64,000 nucleotides of DNA from Nostoc sp. CHAB 5824 (GCF_020829665.1 NZ_JAIVFT010000004.1:131613-195612); one strand, 5' to 3'. Positions 8,871 through 18,652 are shown, counted from the first letter of the stretch. Notes: generated from the sequence alone by a model not told the origin. Translations and numbers: made by a program.

Positions 8871-9088
8871 TTTGCGACTCGTAAACTAAGTTTCTGACTT
8901 GTAAACTAGCTTTTGCGACTCATAAACTAAGTTTCTGACTTGTAAACCAGCTTTTGTGACTCGTAAACCAGCTTTTGCGACTTGTAAACTAACTTTTGTG
9001 ACTCGTAAACTAACTTTTGCGACTCGTAAACTAGCTTTTGCGACTCGTAAACTAGCTTTTGCGACTCGTAAACCAACTTTTGTCAACG
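8871..9088. repeat. 20/21-bp tandem array, 10 units
   Basis: GTAAACT or GTAAACC cores begin at 8881, 8901, 8922, 8942, 8963, 8984, 9005, 9026, 9047 and 9068, so the period is 20-21 bp. Consensus is close to TTTTGCGACTCGTAAACTAGC. The multiple-of-three spacing leaves a frame open on the minus strand (a heptapeptide repeat), which is an artefact. There are no variable spacers, so this is not a CRISPR array. Confidence 0.92.
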
Positions 9089-9208
9089 GATTTCAGCAAA
9101 TTTACCCCCATTTTTCTGTCTACTAAAAAAAACGCAAATATACGCATTCCAACGCCACTTTCAGCGTTTCTATACGTATAAATGCGATAAAAGGAGAAAC
9201 TATTCCAG

Positions 9209-9300
9209 CCTTAATGCACTAACGCGATCGCTCTTTTTGTCAAAGCCTCCGCAGTCAATCCATTAAACGCCATCAACTCGCCAGGGCTGGCTATAGTTGC
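9209..9300 (-). pseudogene. Copy of the transketolase-like gene 3' end (copy 2)
   Basis: On the minus strand it encodes GELMAFNGLTAEALTKRAIA followed by LVH and a stop (9211-9213), identical in protein to the C-terminus of the gene ending at 10049. The DNA differs at several codons, all synonymous in this stretch (for example gct/gcg, gaa/gag, cgt/aga, gtt/gtg). Homology fades upstream of about 9300. Confidence 0.85.
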
Positions 9301-9308
9301 AATAAATT

Positions 9309-9340
9309 GTAGGTTGGGTTGAGGAACGAAACCCAACATT
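9309..9340. repeat. Dispersed hairpin GTTGGGTTtcGTTCC / AACCCAAC
   Basis: GTTGGGTT and AACCCAAC form inverted arms around GAGGAACGA. This is a common Nostoc intergenic palindrome and lies just after the stop of the PD-(D/E)XK-like gene, where it may act as a terminator. Confidence 0.65.
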
Positions 9341-9363
9341 GATCTAAACTTCTCCTTTCAAAT

Positions 9364-9942
9364 TTATGAAATAATCGAATTTTTCCATTGCACTTTGTTC
9401 CCTGCCATCTTCCACAGCCTTTGAACTTCTTTTTCTAAGCCTTGTGAACCATAATTTTCCCATCCATCTGTAAATCTAGCTATTCCTGGTGAATGTCCAG
9501 GTGCGCCATCAAAAGTAATTTTCTTGTATTTATCAAGAGTAAAGACAACTTCAAACCAATTCTTGTAAACTGGCCAAACTAGATCAGAGCATTCCAAGAA
9601 AAACGCCTCTTCATAGTCTACGACTCTCTTCCAACCAATCTGAACTCCATAAGATGAGCTATTTTTAGGTGAATCCAGAGTCATTCCAACAATTAGACAA
9701 TTTTCTGTACAACCTGAATTTTCTATTTCATCAGCAATATCTTGTGGAAAATTATAAACGGGCTTAACTTCAACAAAAATAGGAGAATCAAATTTCAGTA
9801 AAAAGTCGGGAATCCATCCATCAAAGTCACAAGGCTCAGACTCCCACCCCCATTCTAGAAGATCAAAGAAAGCAGCCCATCTTGCCTCTAATCTAGAACG
9901 AAACTGAACATCATTATATTTGGTTGGTATAGGTTTAATCAT
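9364..9942 (-). CDS. PD-(D/E)XK nuclease-like hypothetical protein
   Basis: 192 residues. The N-terminus YNDVQFRSRLEARWAAFFD, then GWIPDFLLKF and FVEVKPVYN, gives a PD-(D/E)XK-type arrangement: Glu20, Asp46 and the Glu58-x-Lys60 pair. Similar short proteins occur in phages and bacterial accessory regions and are usually annotated as hypothetical. No DNA-binding domain is visible in the C-terminal 110 residues. It lies between the intact 3' end of the transketolase-like gene and a second copy of that 3' end. Nuclease activity is inferred from the motif only. Confidence 0.75.
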   Translation of the reverse strand: MIKPIPTKYNDVQFRSRLEARWAAFFDLLEWGWESEPCDFDGWIPDFLLKFDSPIFVEVKPVYNFPQDIADEIENSGCTENCLIVGMTLDSPKNSSSYGVQIGWKRVVDYEEAFFLECSDLVWPVYKNWFEVVFTLDKYKKITFDGAPGHSPGIARFTDGWENYGSQGLEKEVQRLWKMAGNKVQWKNSIIS

Positions 9943-10048
9943 AGCTTTTTAGATCAAATTACATAGGTTTTAATTTATAGAACATAAAATTTTGCTTTAT
10001 CAAATAATCCCCACCCAAGTAAAAACCTAGATGGGGTATTACATTATC

Positions 10049-12262
10049 TTAATGAACTAACGCGATCGCACGTTTTGTTAACGCTTCAGCAGTCAATCCA
10101 TTAAACGCCATCAACTCGCCAGCACTGGCTGTAGTTTCGCCACGTTTCCACGCGAAAGTATCGCGCTTCGCGTTACTCCTTAACAGAATCGGTTCTAGCA
10201 TCGACGCAGCACCACCAGTAACAGCAATTAGCGCATCGCCATCAAATAATTCGGCAAATTTGGCATCATCCAAGAAACCGCCTTCGGGTTCAGAACAGGT
10301 ATCCCACGCGGTATCGTGGCTACGGTACAATTGCCGAGGATTAATTACAGAAACTATCTTCGCGCCAATACCTTCAGTTTCTAAGAAAGCAGCAGCTTCA
10401 AATACTGGCATTAATGTCATATCGCCAATTACAGCAAATACAACCTGTTTATCGCCAGCAACTTCATGCAATAGCACTGCACCATCGCGCAACCCTTGAC
10501 GACTTTGTTCTAAAGTTATGCGAATTGGCAATGGCGATTTACTTGCTGTAATCACAATTCCCTTATTCTTAGTTTTCAACGCCCAGTCATAACAAGCTTG
10601 AATACTATTAGCATCAGGCGGAAATAATGGGAAAACATTTCCATTTCGCATCAACGAAGCAAAGTAAGCTTCAATTTCTGGACGTTGGTGAGTCCAACCG
10701 TTGCGCCCTTGCTCTAATGCGCCAGCTGTGAATAAAGTAATAGTCGAGGGAGTTTGACGGCGCAATTCTGCCATTGACTGGGTTACAGTTTGCCAAATTG
10801 GTAATCCGTTGATGGCAAAAGATTCGTAAGAACACCACAAAGTTCTCGCACCCATTAACGCCAAACCGGCAGCTAAACCGGCACAAGCATCTTCACTCAA
10901 TGGTTCATAAACTTGTCCGTTTGGTGCTTGGTTATATAAGTCGTCGGTTGTGGGATGAATAATCTTTAATGCTTGGTTGATATTGGCAATTCCTGATGCT
11001 TCGTTACCATCGGCGTTGGTGACAACGAAATTATGATCTTTATTTCCAACTATTCCTACCAATCGTCCCATTGCAGTTGTGGAAACTTTTGGTTCGCCAC
11101 CAACTGCATATTCTTCTAAAGGTAATTTGCCTAATTCTGGTAATGGTAATTCAAATTCTGTCACTACAGTTTTCGCCGCCGGGCCACCACCAGCGCGTTC
11201 TGCATTTGTTCTGACTATTTGCCAAGCTTCCGCAGACAAAGCACGGGTTTGCAATGCACTGACAATATGTGGCGCATCCAGCGTATCTTTAGGATAAAGG
11301 TTGTGAGATTTTGCACCCCGCGCGTGGACTCCTGCACCTTTGAGTTGTTTAATAATGAAGACGGTAAGCTTACCACCCAGTGCCGATCGCGCTGCTTGAT
11401 CTACACCCGAAAGTACTGCTTGAGTGAATGCTAGGCGTTTCTCAAAAGAAAAGGCGGTACTATCAACGTAATCCCCTGGTTGGTTTTGATCGTCAAAGTC
11501 TTTGGCATCCACTAACACCACTTCATCAAAACCGTTACCTTGCCAATATGCTTGCATCTGTTCATTGGTTTTGAGGGAAACCATGCTGTGATGTTCTTGG
11601 CTGTAACCGTTCCACACCAACACTGGCAAGAAGTTGGTGGCAGCAGGATAAGCAGTATGGAAATGTGCGATCGCACTTACAATATAAGGCTCACCCAATC
11701 CACCATCACCAACTGTAAAGGGGAACAACTTATCTTTGTGCAACAGTGCAGCTGCCATTGCAAAGTGTTGCCCTTGTCCCAAAGGCCCAGCAGGCGCGAG
11801 AATACCGGGAATGTAACCGGAAAGGTGTCCTAAAAGTCCGTGCTTTTCTCGGAAGCGATCGCGCAATTGTTGGACTGTAAAAATTCCCATGTCCTCTAGC
11901 GAACGATCCAAGAACATGGCACTATAAAATCCAGGGGCATGGTGTCCCACTTCGGTAATAATGTTCTTGTATCCCAGCATGACAAGAGATGCGTAAGCTT
12001 CTGCTTGGCTGGCAAATCCGCCGGGATGCCCAGAAGCTTTACTAGCAGTGACTTGCAAAGTCAGGTAGCGCAGAGCATCGGCAGTGAGTAAAGTCTGATA
12101 TACAGCTGCTTTGTCTGTAGGAGATGCGATCGCGATTTTTCCCGACTCTATAGCAGGTGTTGCACCATAAGTTTCAAAATCTGGTAATGCTTCACCAAAA
12201 TATTGAATCCCTTCCGAAAAATTGGGAAGCGCTGAAGATGCCTTTGGGGAGATTGCAGTCAT
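10049..12262 (-). CDS. Transketolase/phosphoketolase-like thiamine-diphosphate enzyme
   Basis: 737 residues in the two-half layout of transketolase-type enzymes. ThDP-domain motifs seen: ASKASGHPGG (about 73-82), GPLGQG and GDGGLGEPY, the diphosphate/metal site. The second half carries SYESFAINGLP, NGWTHQRPE and FPPDANS, which resemble phosphoketolases more than classical transketolases. Known of the family: sugar-phosphate C2 transfer or phosphoketolysis using ThDP and Mg2+. The exact reaction cannot be fixed from sequence. The gene stands alone and its 3' end is repeated twice downstream (9209-9300, 8764-8857). It is divergent from the P450 gene at 12452. Confidence 0.8.
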   Translation of the reverse strand: MTAISPKASSALPNFSEGIQYFGEALPDFETYGATPAIESGKIAIASPTDKAAVYQTLLTADALRYLTLQVTASKASGHPGGFASQAEAYASLVMLGYKNIITEVGHHAPGFYSAMFLDRSLEDMGIFTVQQLRDRFREKHGLLGHLSGYIPGILAPAGPLGQGQHFAMAAALLHKDKLFPFTVGDGGLGEPYIVSAIAHFHTAYPAATNFLPVLVWNGYSQEHHSMVSLKTNEQMQAYWQGNGFDEVVLVDAKDFDDQNQPGDYVDSTAFSFEKRLAFTQAVLSGVDQAARSALGGKLTVFIIKQLKGAGVHARGAKSHNLYPKDTLDAPHIVSALQTRALSAEAWQIVRTNAERAGGGPAAKTVVTEFELPLPELGKLPLEEYAVGGEPKVSTTAMGRLVGIVGNKDHNFVVTNADGNEASGIANINQALKIIHPTTDDLYNQAPNGQVYEPLSEDACAGLAAGLALMGARTLWCSYESFAINGLPIWQTVTQSMAELRRQTPSTITLFTAGALEQGRNGWTHQRPEIEAYFASLMRNGNVFPLFPPDANSIQACYDWALKTKNKGIVITASKSPLPIRITLEQSRQGLRDGAVLLHEVAGDKQVVFAVIGDMTLMPVFEAAAFLETEGIGAKIVSVINPRQLYRSHDTAWDTCSEPEGGFLDDAKFAELFDGDALIAVTGGAASMLEPILLRSNAKRDTFAWKRGETTASAGELMAFNGLTAEALTKRAIALVH

Positions 12263-12451
12263 GCTGAGTACCTTTTGACGATTAGGTGAAACTGTAGATG
12301 CTCGTTGAATTTAACAAAAATTTTACATCTTCGAGGTTGTAACAGTTTATTGCTTTTTCGCACCCTCAGTATAAGTAACTTCAATCAACAAAAATTTAGG
12401 AGTTTCAGTTAGTTAAAGTAGGAACAAGATATAAAGTAACAAAAGAATTTT

Positions 12452-13834
12452 ATGAAATTACCAAATGGCCCGCAAAGCCCAGCAATTTTACAAATGCTAC
12501 GCTGGGTTACCAGCCCTATGTCATTTATGGAAACTTGTGCCGAAAGATATGGGGACATGTTCACCCTCAGGTTAGAAAGCAAATCTCCACCACTGATATT
12601 TGTTAGTAACCCCGAAGTGCTACAGCAGATTTTGACAAACGATACCAAGGGGTTAGAAGCACCTGGTGATACAAATTTGGTGTTTGAATCTTTGCTTGGT
12701 AAGCGTTCTGTGATTACCATCAGTGGTGCGGAACACCAGCGCCAACGGCAGTTGTTATTGCCACCCTTTCACGGTGAAAGAATGCGAAGCTATAGTCAAA
12801 TAATTGGTGATATTACCGAGAAAGTTATTAGCCAATACCAGATAGGACAACCCTTCAATATCCGATCTGCTGCCCAAGCTATTACCCTGCGGGTGATTAT
12901 GCAAGCTGTGTTTGGGCTAGATGAAGGCCCACGCGCCGAAAAATTACAGCATTTTTTGGGTGAAATGTTGGAAAAGGGAAGTTCTGTCTTGAGTGTCGCT
13001 TTGCTTTATTTTCCAGCTTTGCAAAGGGATTTTGGCCCGATTAATTTCTGGGGAAAGCAGATGCGCCGACAGCAGGATGCTGACAAACTCCTCTACGAAG
13101 AAATTCGGGAACGTCGAGAACAACCAGACCCATCACGCACAGATATCCTCAGCTTACTCATGGCAGCTAGGGATGAAGCAGGTCAACCGATGACCGATGA
13201 AGAGTTACGCGATGAATTAATGACTTTATTGGTCGCAGGCCACGAAACCACAGCAACAGCGATCGCATGGGCATTTTACTGGATTCACAAAATACCAACA
13301 GTACGCCAAAAGTTACTGCAAGAACTAGATAGCCTGGGCGATAACCCTGACCCCAACGCCATTTTTAAATTACCCTACCTCAACGCTGTTTGTTCCGAAA
13401 CCTTACGAATTTACCCAGTAGCGATGCTGACCTTTCCCAGAGTAGTCAGAACACCTCTATCTCTGGGTAGTTACGAACTTGAACCAAATACATCCGTTAT
13501 TGGTTCAATTTACTTGACCCACCGACGAGAAGATTTATACCCAGAACCTAAGCAGTTTAAACCAGAACGCTTTTTAGAACGGCAGTTTTCTCCTTATGAA
13601 TATTTACCTTTTGGGGGTGGTGCAAGGCGTTGTATTGGTCTGGCATTTGCCCAGTTAGAAATGAAGCTAGCACTTGCTAAAATCCTTTCCAGCCGGGAAT
13701 TAGAACTAGTTAACAATGGTGAAGTGCGGCCTAAACGCCGTGGTTTAGTGACAGGGCCAGATCATCCCATCAAGATGGTTGTCACGAGTCAACGTCGGGT
13801 AAAGTCTCCTATTCTACAGACAACCACTGTTTGA
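12452..13834 (+). CDS. Cytochrome P450 (CYP110-like)
   Basis: 460 residues, soluble bacterial-type P450 without a membrane anchor. Seen: I-helix AGHETT at 262-267, K-helix ETLRIYP (ExxR), and the heme loop FGGGARRCIG with the thiolate ligand Cys394. The N-terminus MKLPNGPQSPAILQMLRW is typical of cyanobacterial CYP110 proteins, some of which oxidise fatty acids, alkanes or terpenes. It is divergent from the transketolase-like gene with 189 bp between, and a second paralogue lies 654 bp downstream. The substrate is unknown. Confidence 0.93.
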   Translation: MKLPNGPQSPAILQMLRWVTSPMSFMETCAERYGDMFTLRLESKSPPLIFVSNPEVLQQILTNDTKGLEAPGDTNLVFESLLGKRSVITISGAEHQRQRQLLLPPFHGERMRSYSQIIGDITEKVISQYQIGQPFNIRSAAQAITLRVIMQAVFGLDEGPRAEKLQHFLGEMLEKGSSVLSVALLYFPALQRDFGPINFWGKQMRRQQDADKLLYEEIRERREQPDPSRTDILSLLMAARDEAGQPMTDEELRDELMTLLVAGHETTATAIAWAFYWIHKIPTVRQKLLQELDSLGDNPDPNAIFKLPYLNAVCSETLRIYPVAMLTFPRVVRTPLSLGSYELEPNTSVIGSIYLTHRREDLYPEPKQFKPERFLERQFSPYEYLPFGGGARRCIGLAFAQLEMKLALAKILSSRELELVNNGEVRPKRRGLVTGPDHPIKMVVTSQRRVKSPILQTTTV

Positions 13835-14250
13835 TGCTGAGGAGTTTGATGGTTGCGTTCAGCAAATTTTCAACTTTCATCTATACATTCAGATAGATTT
13901 TTAATACTTTTACATAATTCTCTATAGACCTCCTTCAAAAAAGGCTATGGGGAATTTTAATATATTGCAATTGTAAAAAGAATATATTCTAACGCTGAAA
14001 ATATACACTAATCTAGGAAATTTGTACATCACCAAAAGACATAATTTTCACGATTGTCTACCAAAATAATTGAGTAAGTTTTTTCTGTAATTTCTTCTAA
14101 AAATTGAACAAAAATATTATTATTGTCATTGTAAAAATTAATGGTAATGATTTGCCAATACGGTTCCTTTAGCGGTAATTAACCCCCAAACAGCCCCCCA
14201 ACTCTTAGAGGATATTTTAAAAGTGATGGCTGATGTATCAAAAACTTTAG

Positions 14251-14326
14251 ATCCTCCTAAATCCTCCGATAAATTGGAGGACTTTGATTCCGGTTCCCCC
14301 CTTAAAAAGGGGGGTTAGGGGGTATC
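14251..14326. repeat. Dispersed palindromic element between the two P450 genes
   Basis: Two hairpins in a row: ATCCTCCgat..GGAGGA and the CCCCCCTTAAAAAGGGGGG core with GGTTAGGGGG. This is the same family as 2139-2213. The rest of the 654-bp gap (13835-14488) is AT-rich with no gene that I can support; a weaker related sequence (cctcctaaaaaacgagggttaggg) follows at 14391-14417. Confidence 0.8.
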
Positions 14327-14488
14327 AATAAGTAGCTAAAATCACAGCCTAAGACTTTTCAAATAACCTCTTAAAAAGGCTTGCTCTAATTCCCTCCTAA
14401 AAAACGAGGGTTAGGGAGAATCAAGCCTCACTGCAAGCGTATTACAGCAGATTGCAGCTTACTAAATACTCAAAGTATCGAATAAACA

Positions 14489-15865
14489 ATGAAATTACTC
14501 AACAATCTACGCACACCAGAGTTGCTACAAACTCTACAATTAATTGCTCAACCAACGAAATTTTTAGAGAATAATGCTGCAAAGTACGGTGATACTTTCA
14601 CAGTAAAGGTAATGGGTTTAAAGTCGCCACCGATAGTATTTTTTAGCCATCCCCAAGCAATTAGTGATTGTTTTGCCATACCTGCACACAAGTTAGATTT
14701 TAAGAAAGCAACCCATGTATTTAAACCCTTGTTTGGAGAGAATTCTCTTGTATTTCAAGAAGCGCGATCGCACCAACAACAGCGGCAGTTATTACTACCA
14801 GCATTTCATGGAGATAATTTAAAATCTTATGGACAAGCAATTTGTCAAATAACAAAAGAACTTACACAAAATTGGACATCAGGTACAGATATTTGTATAC
14901 ACAACTTAATGTCAGATATCACCTTAGAAATTATCTTAAAAGTGGTATTTGGTATTAATCATGGTGCGCGTTACCAAGAATTAAAAGAAAAATTGAGTTC
15001 TTTGTTAGAAGACGTAACTAAACCTTGGTATTCCAGCTTGTTTTTCTTTCCTTTGCTGCAAAAAGATTTAGGTGCATGGAGTCCTTGGGGAATTTTCTTA
15101 AAAAGACGAGAGCAAATTGACAAGCTTATTTATGCAGAAATTTCTGAAAGGCGTTCGCAAAATAATGCTGCGCGTACAGATATTCTGAATCTGCTGATGT
15201 CAGCGCGTGACATAAATGGACAACAGATGACAGATGAGGAATTACGCGATCAACTAGTTTCATTATTGCTTTTGGGTTACGAAACTACATCTGGCGTATT
15301 AGCTTGGATATTTTATTTAATTCACTCTCACCCAGAGGTTCAACATCGGCTAATGCGAGAACTAGAAACTTTGGATGATCTTACAAATCCTGAAGCAATT
15401 ACACAGTTACCTTATCTGACCGCCGTCTGTCAAGAAACACTGCGAATTCATCCTATTGCTTTAATTTGCACACCGCGAATGGTAAAAGATAGCGTGGAAA
15501 TTATGGGGCATAAATTTACATCAGAAACAGTTTTAGTTCCCTGTATTTATTTAGCACATCGTCGAACCGAGACTTACTCAGAGCCAGAACAGTTTCGTCC
15601 AGAAAGATTTATCAACCAAAAATTTTCACCTTATGAATATTTACCCTTTGGTGGGGGTTATCGTGGTTGCATTGGCGGAGCATTTTCTATGTATGAATTA
15701 AAATTAGTAACAGCCATAATATTATCGCATTTTCAACTAACTCTTACTGATAAACGTCCAGTGCATCCAGTACGTCGTGGCATTACCATTGTCCCTAGCG
15801 GCGGTGTAAAAATGGTTGTTACTAAAAAGGCAAAAGTTAAAAGACAAACAATATCTTTTACTTGA
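14489..15865 (+). CDS. Cytochrome P450 (CYP110-like), second copy
   Basis: 458 residues, clearly a paralogue of the P450 at 12452 with aligned N-termini (MKLLNNLRTPELLQTL). Heme loop FGGGYRGCIGGAF with Cys394, K-helix ETLRIHP. The I-helix reads LGYETT at 262-267, so the usual small Ala of A-G-x-E-T is Leu, while the acid-alcohol pair Glu-Thr is kept. The change may narrow the oxygen pocket; no functional claim is made. It is followed after 98 bp by a DUF2993 gene and then crtO, all on the plus strand. Confidence 0.92.
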   Translation: MKLLNNLRTPELLQTLQLIAQPTKFLENNAAKYGDTFTVKVMGLKSPPIVFFSHPQAISDCFAIPAHKLDFKKATHVFKPLFGENSLVFQEARSHQQQRQLLLPAFHGDNLKSYGQAICQITKELTQNWTSGTDICIHNLMSDITLEIILKVVFGINHGARYQELKEKLSSLLEDVTKPWYSSLFFFPLLQKDLGAWSPWGIFLKRREQIDKLIYAEISERRSQNNAARTDILNLLMSARDINGQQMTDEELRDQLVSLLLLGYETTSGVLAWIFYLIHSHPEVQHRLMRELETLDDLTNPEAITQLPYLTAVCQETLRIHPIALICTPRMVKDSVEIMGHKFTSETVLVPCIYLAHRRTETYSEPEQFRPERFINQKFSPYEYLPFGGGYRGCIGGAFSMYELKLVTAIILSHFQLTLTDKRPVHPVRRGITIVPSGGVKMVVTKKAKVKRQTISFT

Positions 15866-15963
15866 TTACTCAATCCTCTGATTATATACCGCAATGTAGA
15901 TTCGCTCGTTACTATCTAGCCTTTACAGTAAGTAGTAAGAGAATATTTAGGAGATACTAACTC

Positions 15964-16704
15964 ATGCAAGACGAACATAACTTAGAAGAAAAAATTCTAT
16001 CTCAGGGCGCTGAAATCATGGTATCCCAAGGGTTAGATAAAGTAGAAAAAATAGACATCAATGTACAAAGTGATTTATTTAAAATAGTTCAGGGACAAGC
16101 GGATGGAGTTTCGTTTGCAGGTGAAGGATTAGTTATACAAGAAGACATCCGCGTGCAGGAAATCAAACTACAAACAGATAGCATTGATATCAATCCGTTA
16201 ACTGCTCTTTTTGGTCAGATAGAACTAAACCAGCCAGTAAATGCTACTGTTCGGGTTGTACTCACAGAGTCAGATATTAACCGTGCTTTAGCCTCAGATT
16301 TTGTTCGCAGCAAGCTGCAAAAGTTTGAGTTGAAAGTAGATGACGAGGTAGTGAGTTTTGAGGCGAAACAAATCCAAGTATTTTTACCTGGTGAAGGTAA
16401 GATAGCATTTCAAGGAATGGTACTGCTACATGAGGTTGATAAGACTCGTCAATTGAGTTTTACTGCAATGGTTCGCCCACGTACTCATTCGCAACCTATA
16501 ATGCTAGAGAGTTTTAACTATAACGAGGGTGAAGGCATTTCATTAGAAATAGTTGTCGCATTAATGCAGAAAGTTAAAGAACTAGTAAACTCACCCTATT
16601 TGGAATTTGAGGATACAGTATTTAGCGTCAAAAATTTAGAGGTAGAAAAGGACAGAGTGATACTTTTGATAGAAACTAAGTTGAGCCAAATACCTTCTTT
16701 ATAA
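15964..16704 (+). CDS. DUF2993 (LmeA-like) domain protein
   Basis: 246 residues. Matches the cyanobacterial DUF2993 pattern: QGQADGVSFAGEGLVIQEDI, INPLTALFGQIELNQPVNA and LTESDINRALASDFVRSKLQ. The family has a lipid-binding-like elongated fold; actinobacterial LmeA acts on lipomannan. No signal peptide or membrane segment is seen. A clear ribosome site AGGAGA lies about 10 bases before the ATG. Its place between a P450 and crtO suggests a lipid- or carotenoid-related role, which is inference only. Confidence 0.85.
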   Translation: MQDEHNLEEKILSQGAEIMVSQGLDKVEKIDINVQSDLFKIVQGQADGVSFAGEGLVIQEDIRVQEIKLQTDSIDINPLTALFGQIELNQPVNATVRVVLTESDINRALASDFVRSKLQKFELKVDDEVVSFEAKQIQVFLPGEGKIAFQGMVLLHEVDKTRQLSFTAMVRPRTHSQPIMLESFNYNEGEGISLEIVVALMQKVKELVNSPYLEFEDTVFSVKNLEVEKDRVILLIETKLSQIPSL

Positions 16705-16926
16705 ACTGTAATTTGTGGTTATTAATCTGTAAAATAAGCACTAAATTAGATAAATATGAGTGCTAGCCATAAAAATAGATAATTTTTTCCTAATTACTTA
16801 ATTTTAGGTGCTGGAACATACTTAAATACAGGTATTAAACGGTTACTTTTTATAACTGCCGATAGGTGTAAATTTTTAGAATACTTTCTAAAATTTAACA
16901 AGCTATTTAATTTAGAAATTTCGACT

Positions 16927-18621
16927 ATGCAAGAGTATGATGTTGTGATTATCGGTGCTGGACACAATGGATTAGTTTGTGCAGCTTATTTGCTGAAAGC
17001 AGGTTATAGTGTTCTGTTACTAGAAAAGCGTTCTGTTCCAGGTGGTGCAGCAACAACTGAAGAATGTCTACCCCAAGAAGCTCCAGGATTTAAATTTAAC
17101 TTGTGTGCTATTGACCATGAATTTATTCACTTGGGGCCAGTTGTTGAAGAATTAGAACTAGAAAAATACGGCTTGCATTATTTGGAGTGCGATCCAGTTG
17201 TTTTCTGTCCTCATCCTGATGGCAAGTATTTCTTAGGACATAAGTCGCTAGAGAAGACTTGTGCAGAAATCGCTCGTTATAGCGAACGTGATGCCAAAAA
17301 ATACGCAGAATTTGTAGACTATTGGCAACGAGCGATCGGTGCAATGATTCCTATGTTTAATGCACCACCTAAATCAATTATAGATATCGTTGGCAACTAC
17401 GATATCAAAAAATTAAAAGATTTATTTTCGATGATTGGTTCTCCAAACAAAACGCTGGACTTTATTCGCACCATGTTAACCAGCGCTGAGGATTTACTTA
17501 ACGAGTGGTTTGATGAGGAATTTCTAAAAGCGCCATTAGCCAGACTAGCAGCAGAACTTGGGGCGCCGCCATCACAAAAAACCCTTGCCATTGGTGCAAT
17601 TATGATGGCGATGCGTCACAATCCGGGGATGGCCAGACCTCGCGGCGGAACTGGCGCACTTGTGCAAGCTTTGGTGAATTTAGTCACTAGTAAAGGTGGC
17701 GTTATTCTCACAGATCAGCATGTTGAAAAAGTTTTAATTGATGATGGAAAAGCTGTGGGTGTGCGGGTTGGTGGTGGGAAAGAATATCGCGCTAAATACG
17801 GGGTTATTTCTAATATCGATGCCAAGCGGTTATTTTTGCAAATGACTGATAAAAGTGATATCGATGGAGCTGATCCTGACTTATGGGAAAGATTAGAACG
17901 CCGCATCGTTAATAACAACGAAACTATCCTCAAAATAGACTTAGCTTTAGACGAACCACTCCGCTTTCCCCATCACGCCCACAAAGATGAATATCTCGTC
18001 GGATCTATCTTAATTGCAGATTCCGTGGCTCATGTAGAACAGGCTCATAGTAAATGTACCTTGGGAGAAATTCCTGATGCTGACCCATCAATGTATGTGG
18101 TGATGCCTAGCTACTTAGACCCCACATTAGCACCACCAGGTAAGCACACTGTATGGATTGAGTATTTTGCCCCTTATCAAATTGCCGGTGCAGAAGGGAC
18201 TGGTTTAAGAGGTACTGGTTGGACAGATGAATTGAAAAACAAAGTTGCAGATAGGGTGATTGATAAATTGGCAGACTATGCACCAAATGTCAAGAATGCA
18301 ACTATCGCCCGTCGTGTAGAAAGTCCAGCAGAACTAGGAGAAAGATTAGGTGCGTACAAAGGGAATTATTACCATGTTGACATGACCTTAGATCAGATGA
18401 TATTTTTCCGTCCCTTGCCAGAAATAGCTAACTACAAAACGCCAATTGATAATCTATTTTTGACTGGTGCAGGGACTCATCCAGGTGGTTCGATTTCAGG
18501 AATGCCGGGACGCAATTGTGCCCGTGCATTTTTGCAAGCAAAACATCCTATTAGCCAAACTTTGAAGGATGCAAGAGATTCGATTAAGTCAACTGTCGAG
18601 TCAGTCTTTGGGATTAGTTAA
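16927..18621 (+). CDS. crtO: CrtO-type beta-carotene ketolase
   Basis: 564 residues of the FAD-dependent phytoene-desaturase-like family. The dinucleotide motif VVIIGAGHNGLVCAAYLL is at residues 6-23, followed by LLEKRSVPGGAATTEE. Features shared with Synechocystis CrtO (recognised from memory) include CAIDHEFIHLGPV, LNEWFDEEFLKAPLARL, NIDAKRLFLQ and the C-terminal FAD-binding TGAGTHPGGSISGMPGRN. Known function: 4-ketolation of beta-carotene toward echinenone or canthaxanthin. It ends shortly before a strong hairpin at 18653-18703. Confidence 0.87.
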   Translation: MQEYDVVIIGAGHNGLVCAAYLLKAGYSVLLLEKRSVPGGAATTEECLPQEAPGFKFNLCAIDHEFIHLGPVVEELELEKYGLHYLECDPVVFCPHPDGKYFLGHKSLEKTCAEIARYSERDAKKYAEFVDYWQRAIGAMIPMFNAPPKSIIDIVGNYDIKKLKDLFSMIGSPNKTLDFIRTMLTSAEDLLNEWFDEEFLKAPLARLAAELGAPPSQKTLAIGAIMMAMRHNPGMARPRGGTGALVQALVNLVTSKGGVILTDQHVEKVLIDDGKAVGVRVGGGKEYRAKYGVISNIDAKRLFLQMTDKSDIDGADPDLWERLERRIVNNNETILKIDLALDEPLRFPHHAHKDEYLVGSILIADSVAHVEQAHSKCTLGEIPDADPSMYVVMPSYLDPTLAPPGKHTVWIEYFAPYQIAGAEGTGLRGTGWTDELKNKVADRVIDKLADYAPNVKNATIARRVESPAELGERLGAYKGNYYHVDMTLDQMIFFRPLPEIANYKTPIDNLFLTGAGTHPGGSISGMPGRNCARAFLQAKHPISQTLKDARDSIKSTVESVFGIS

Positions 18622-18652
18622 GCGTTGCACAGTACAGAGTATATTATCACCA

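Noticed and set aside
8886..9086. 66-codon frame with heptapeptide repeats
   Set aside because: It is only the translation of the 21-bp array; low complexity and no ribosome site.
8871..9088. Possible CRISPR array
   Set aside because: Units are contiguous with no unique spacers and no cas genes nearby.
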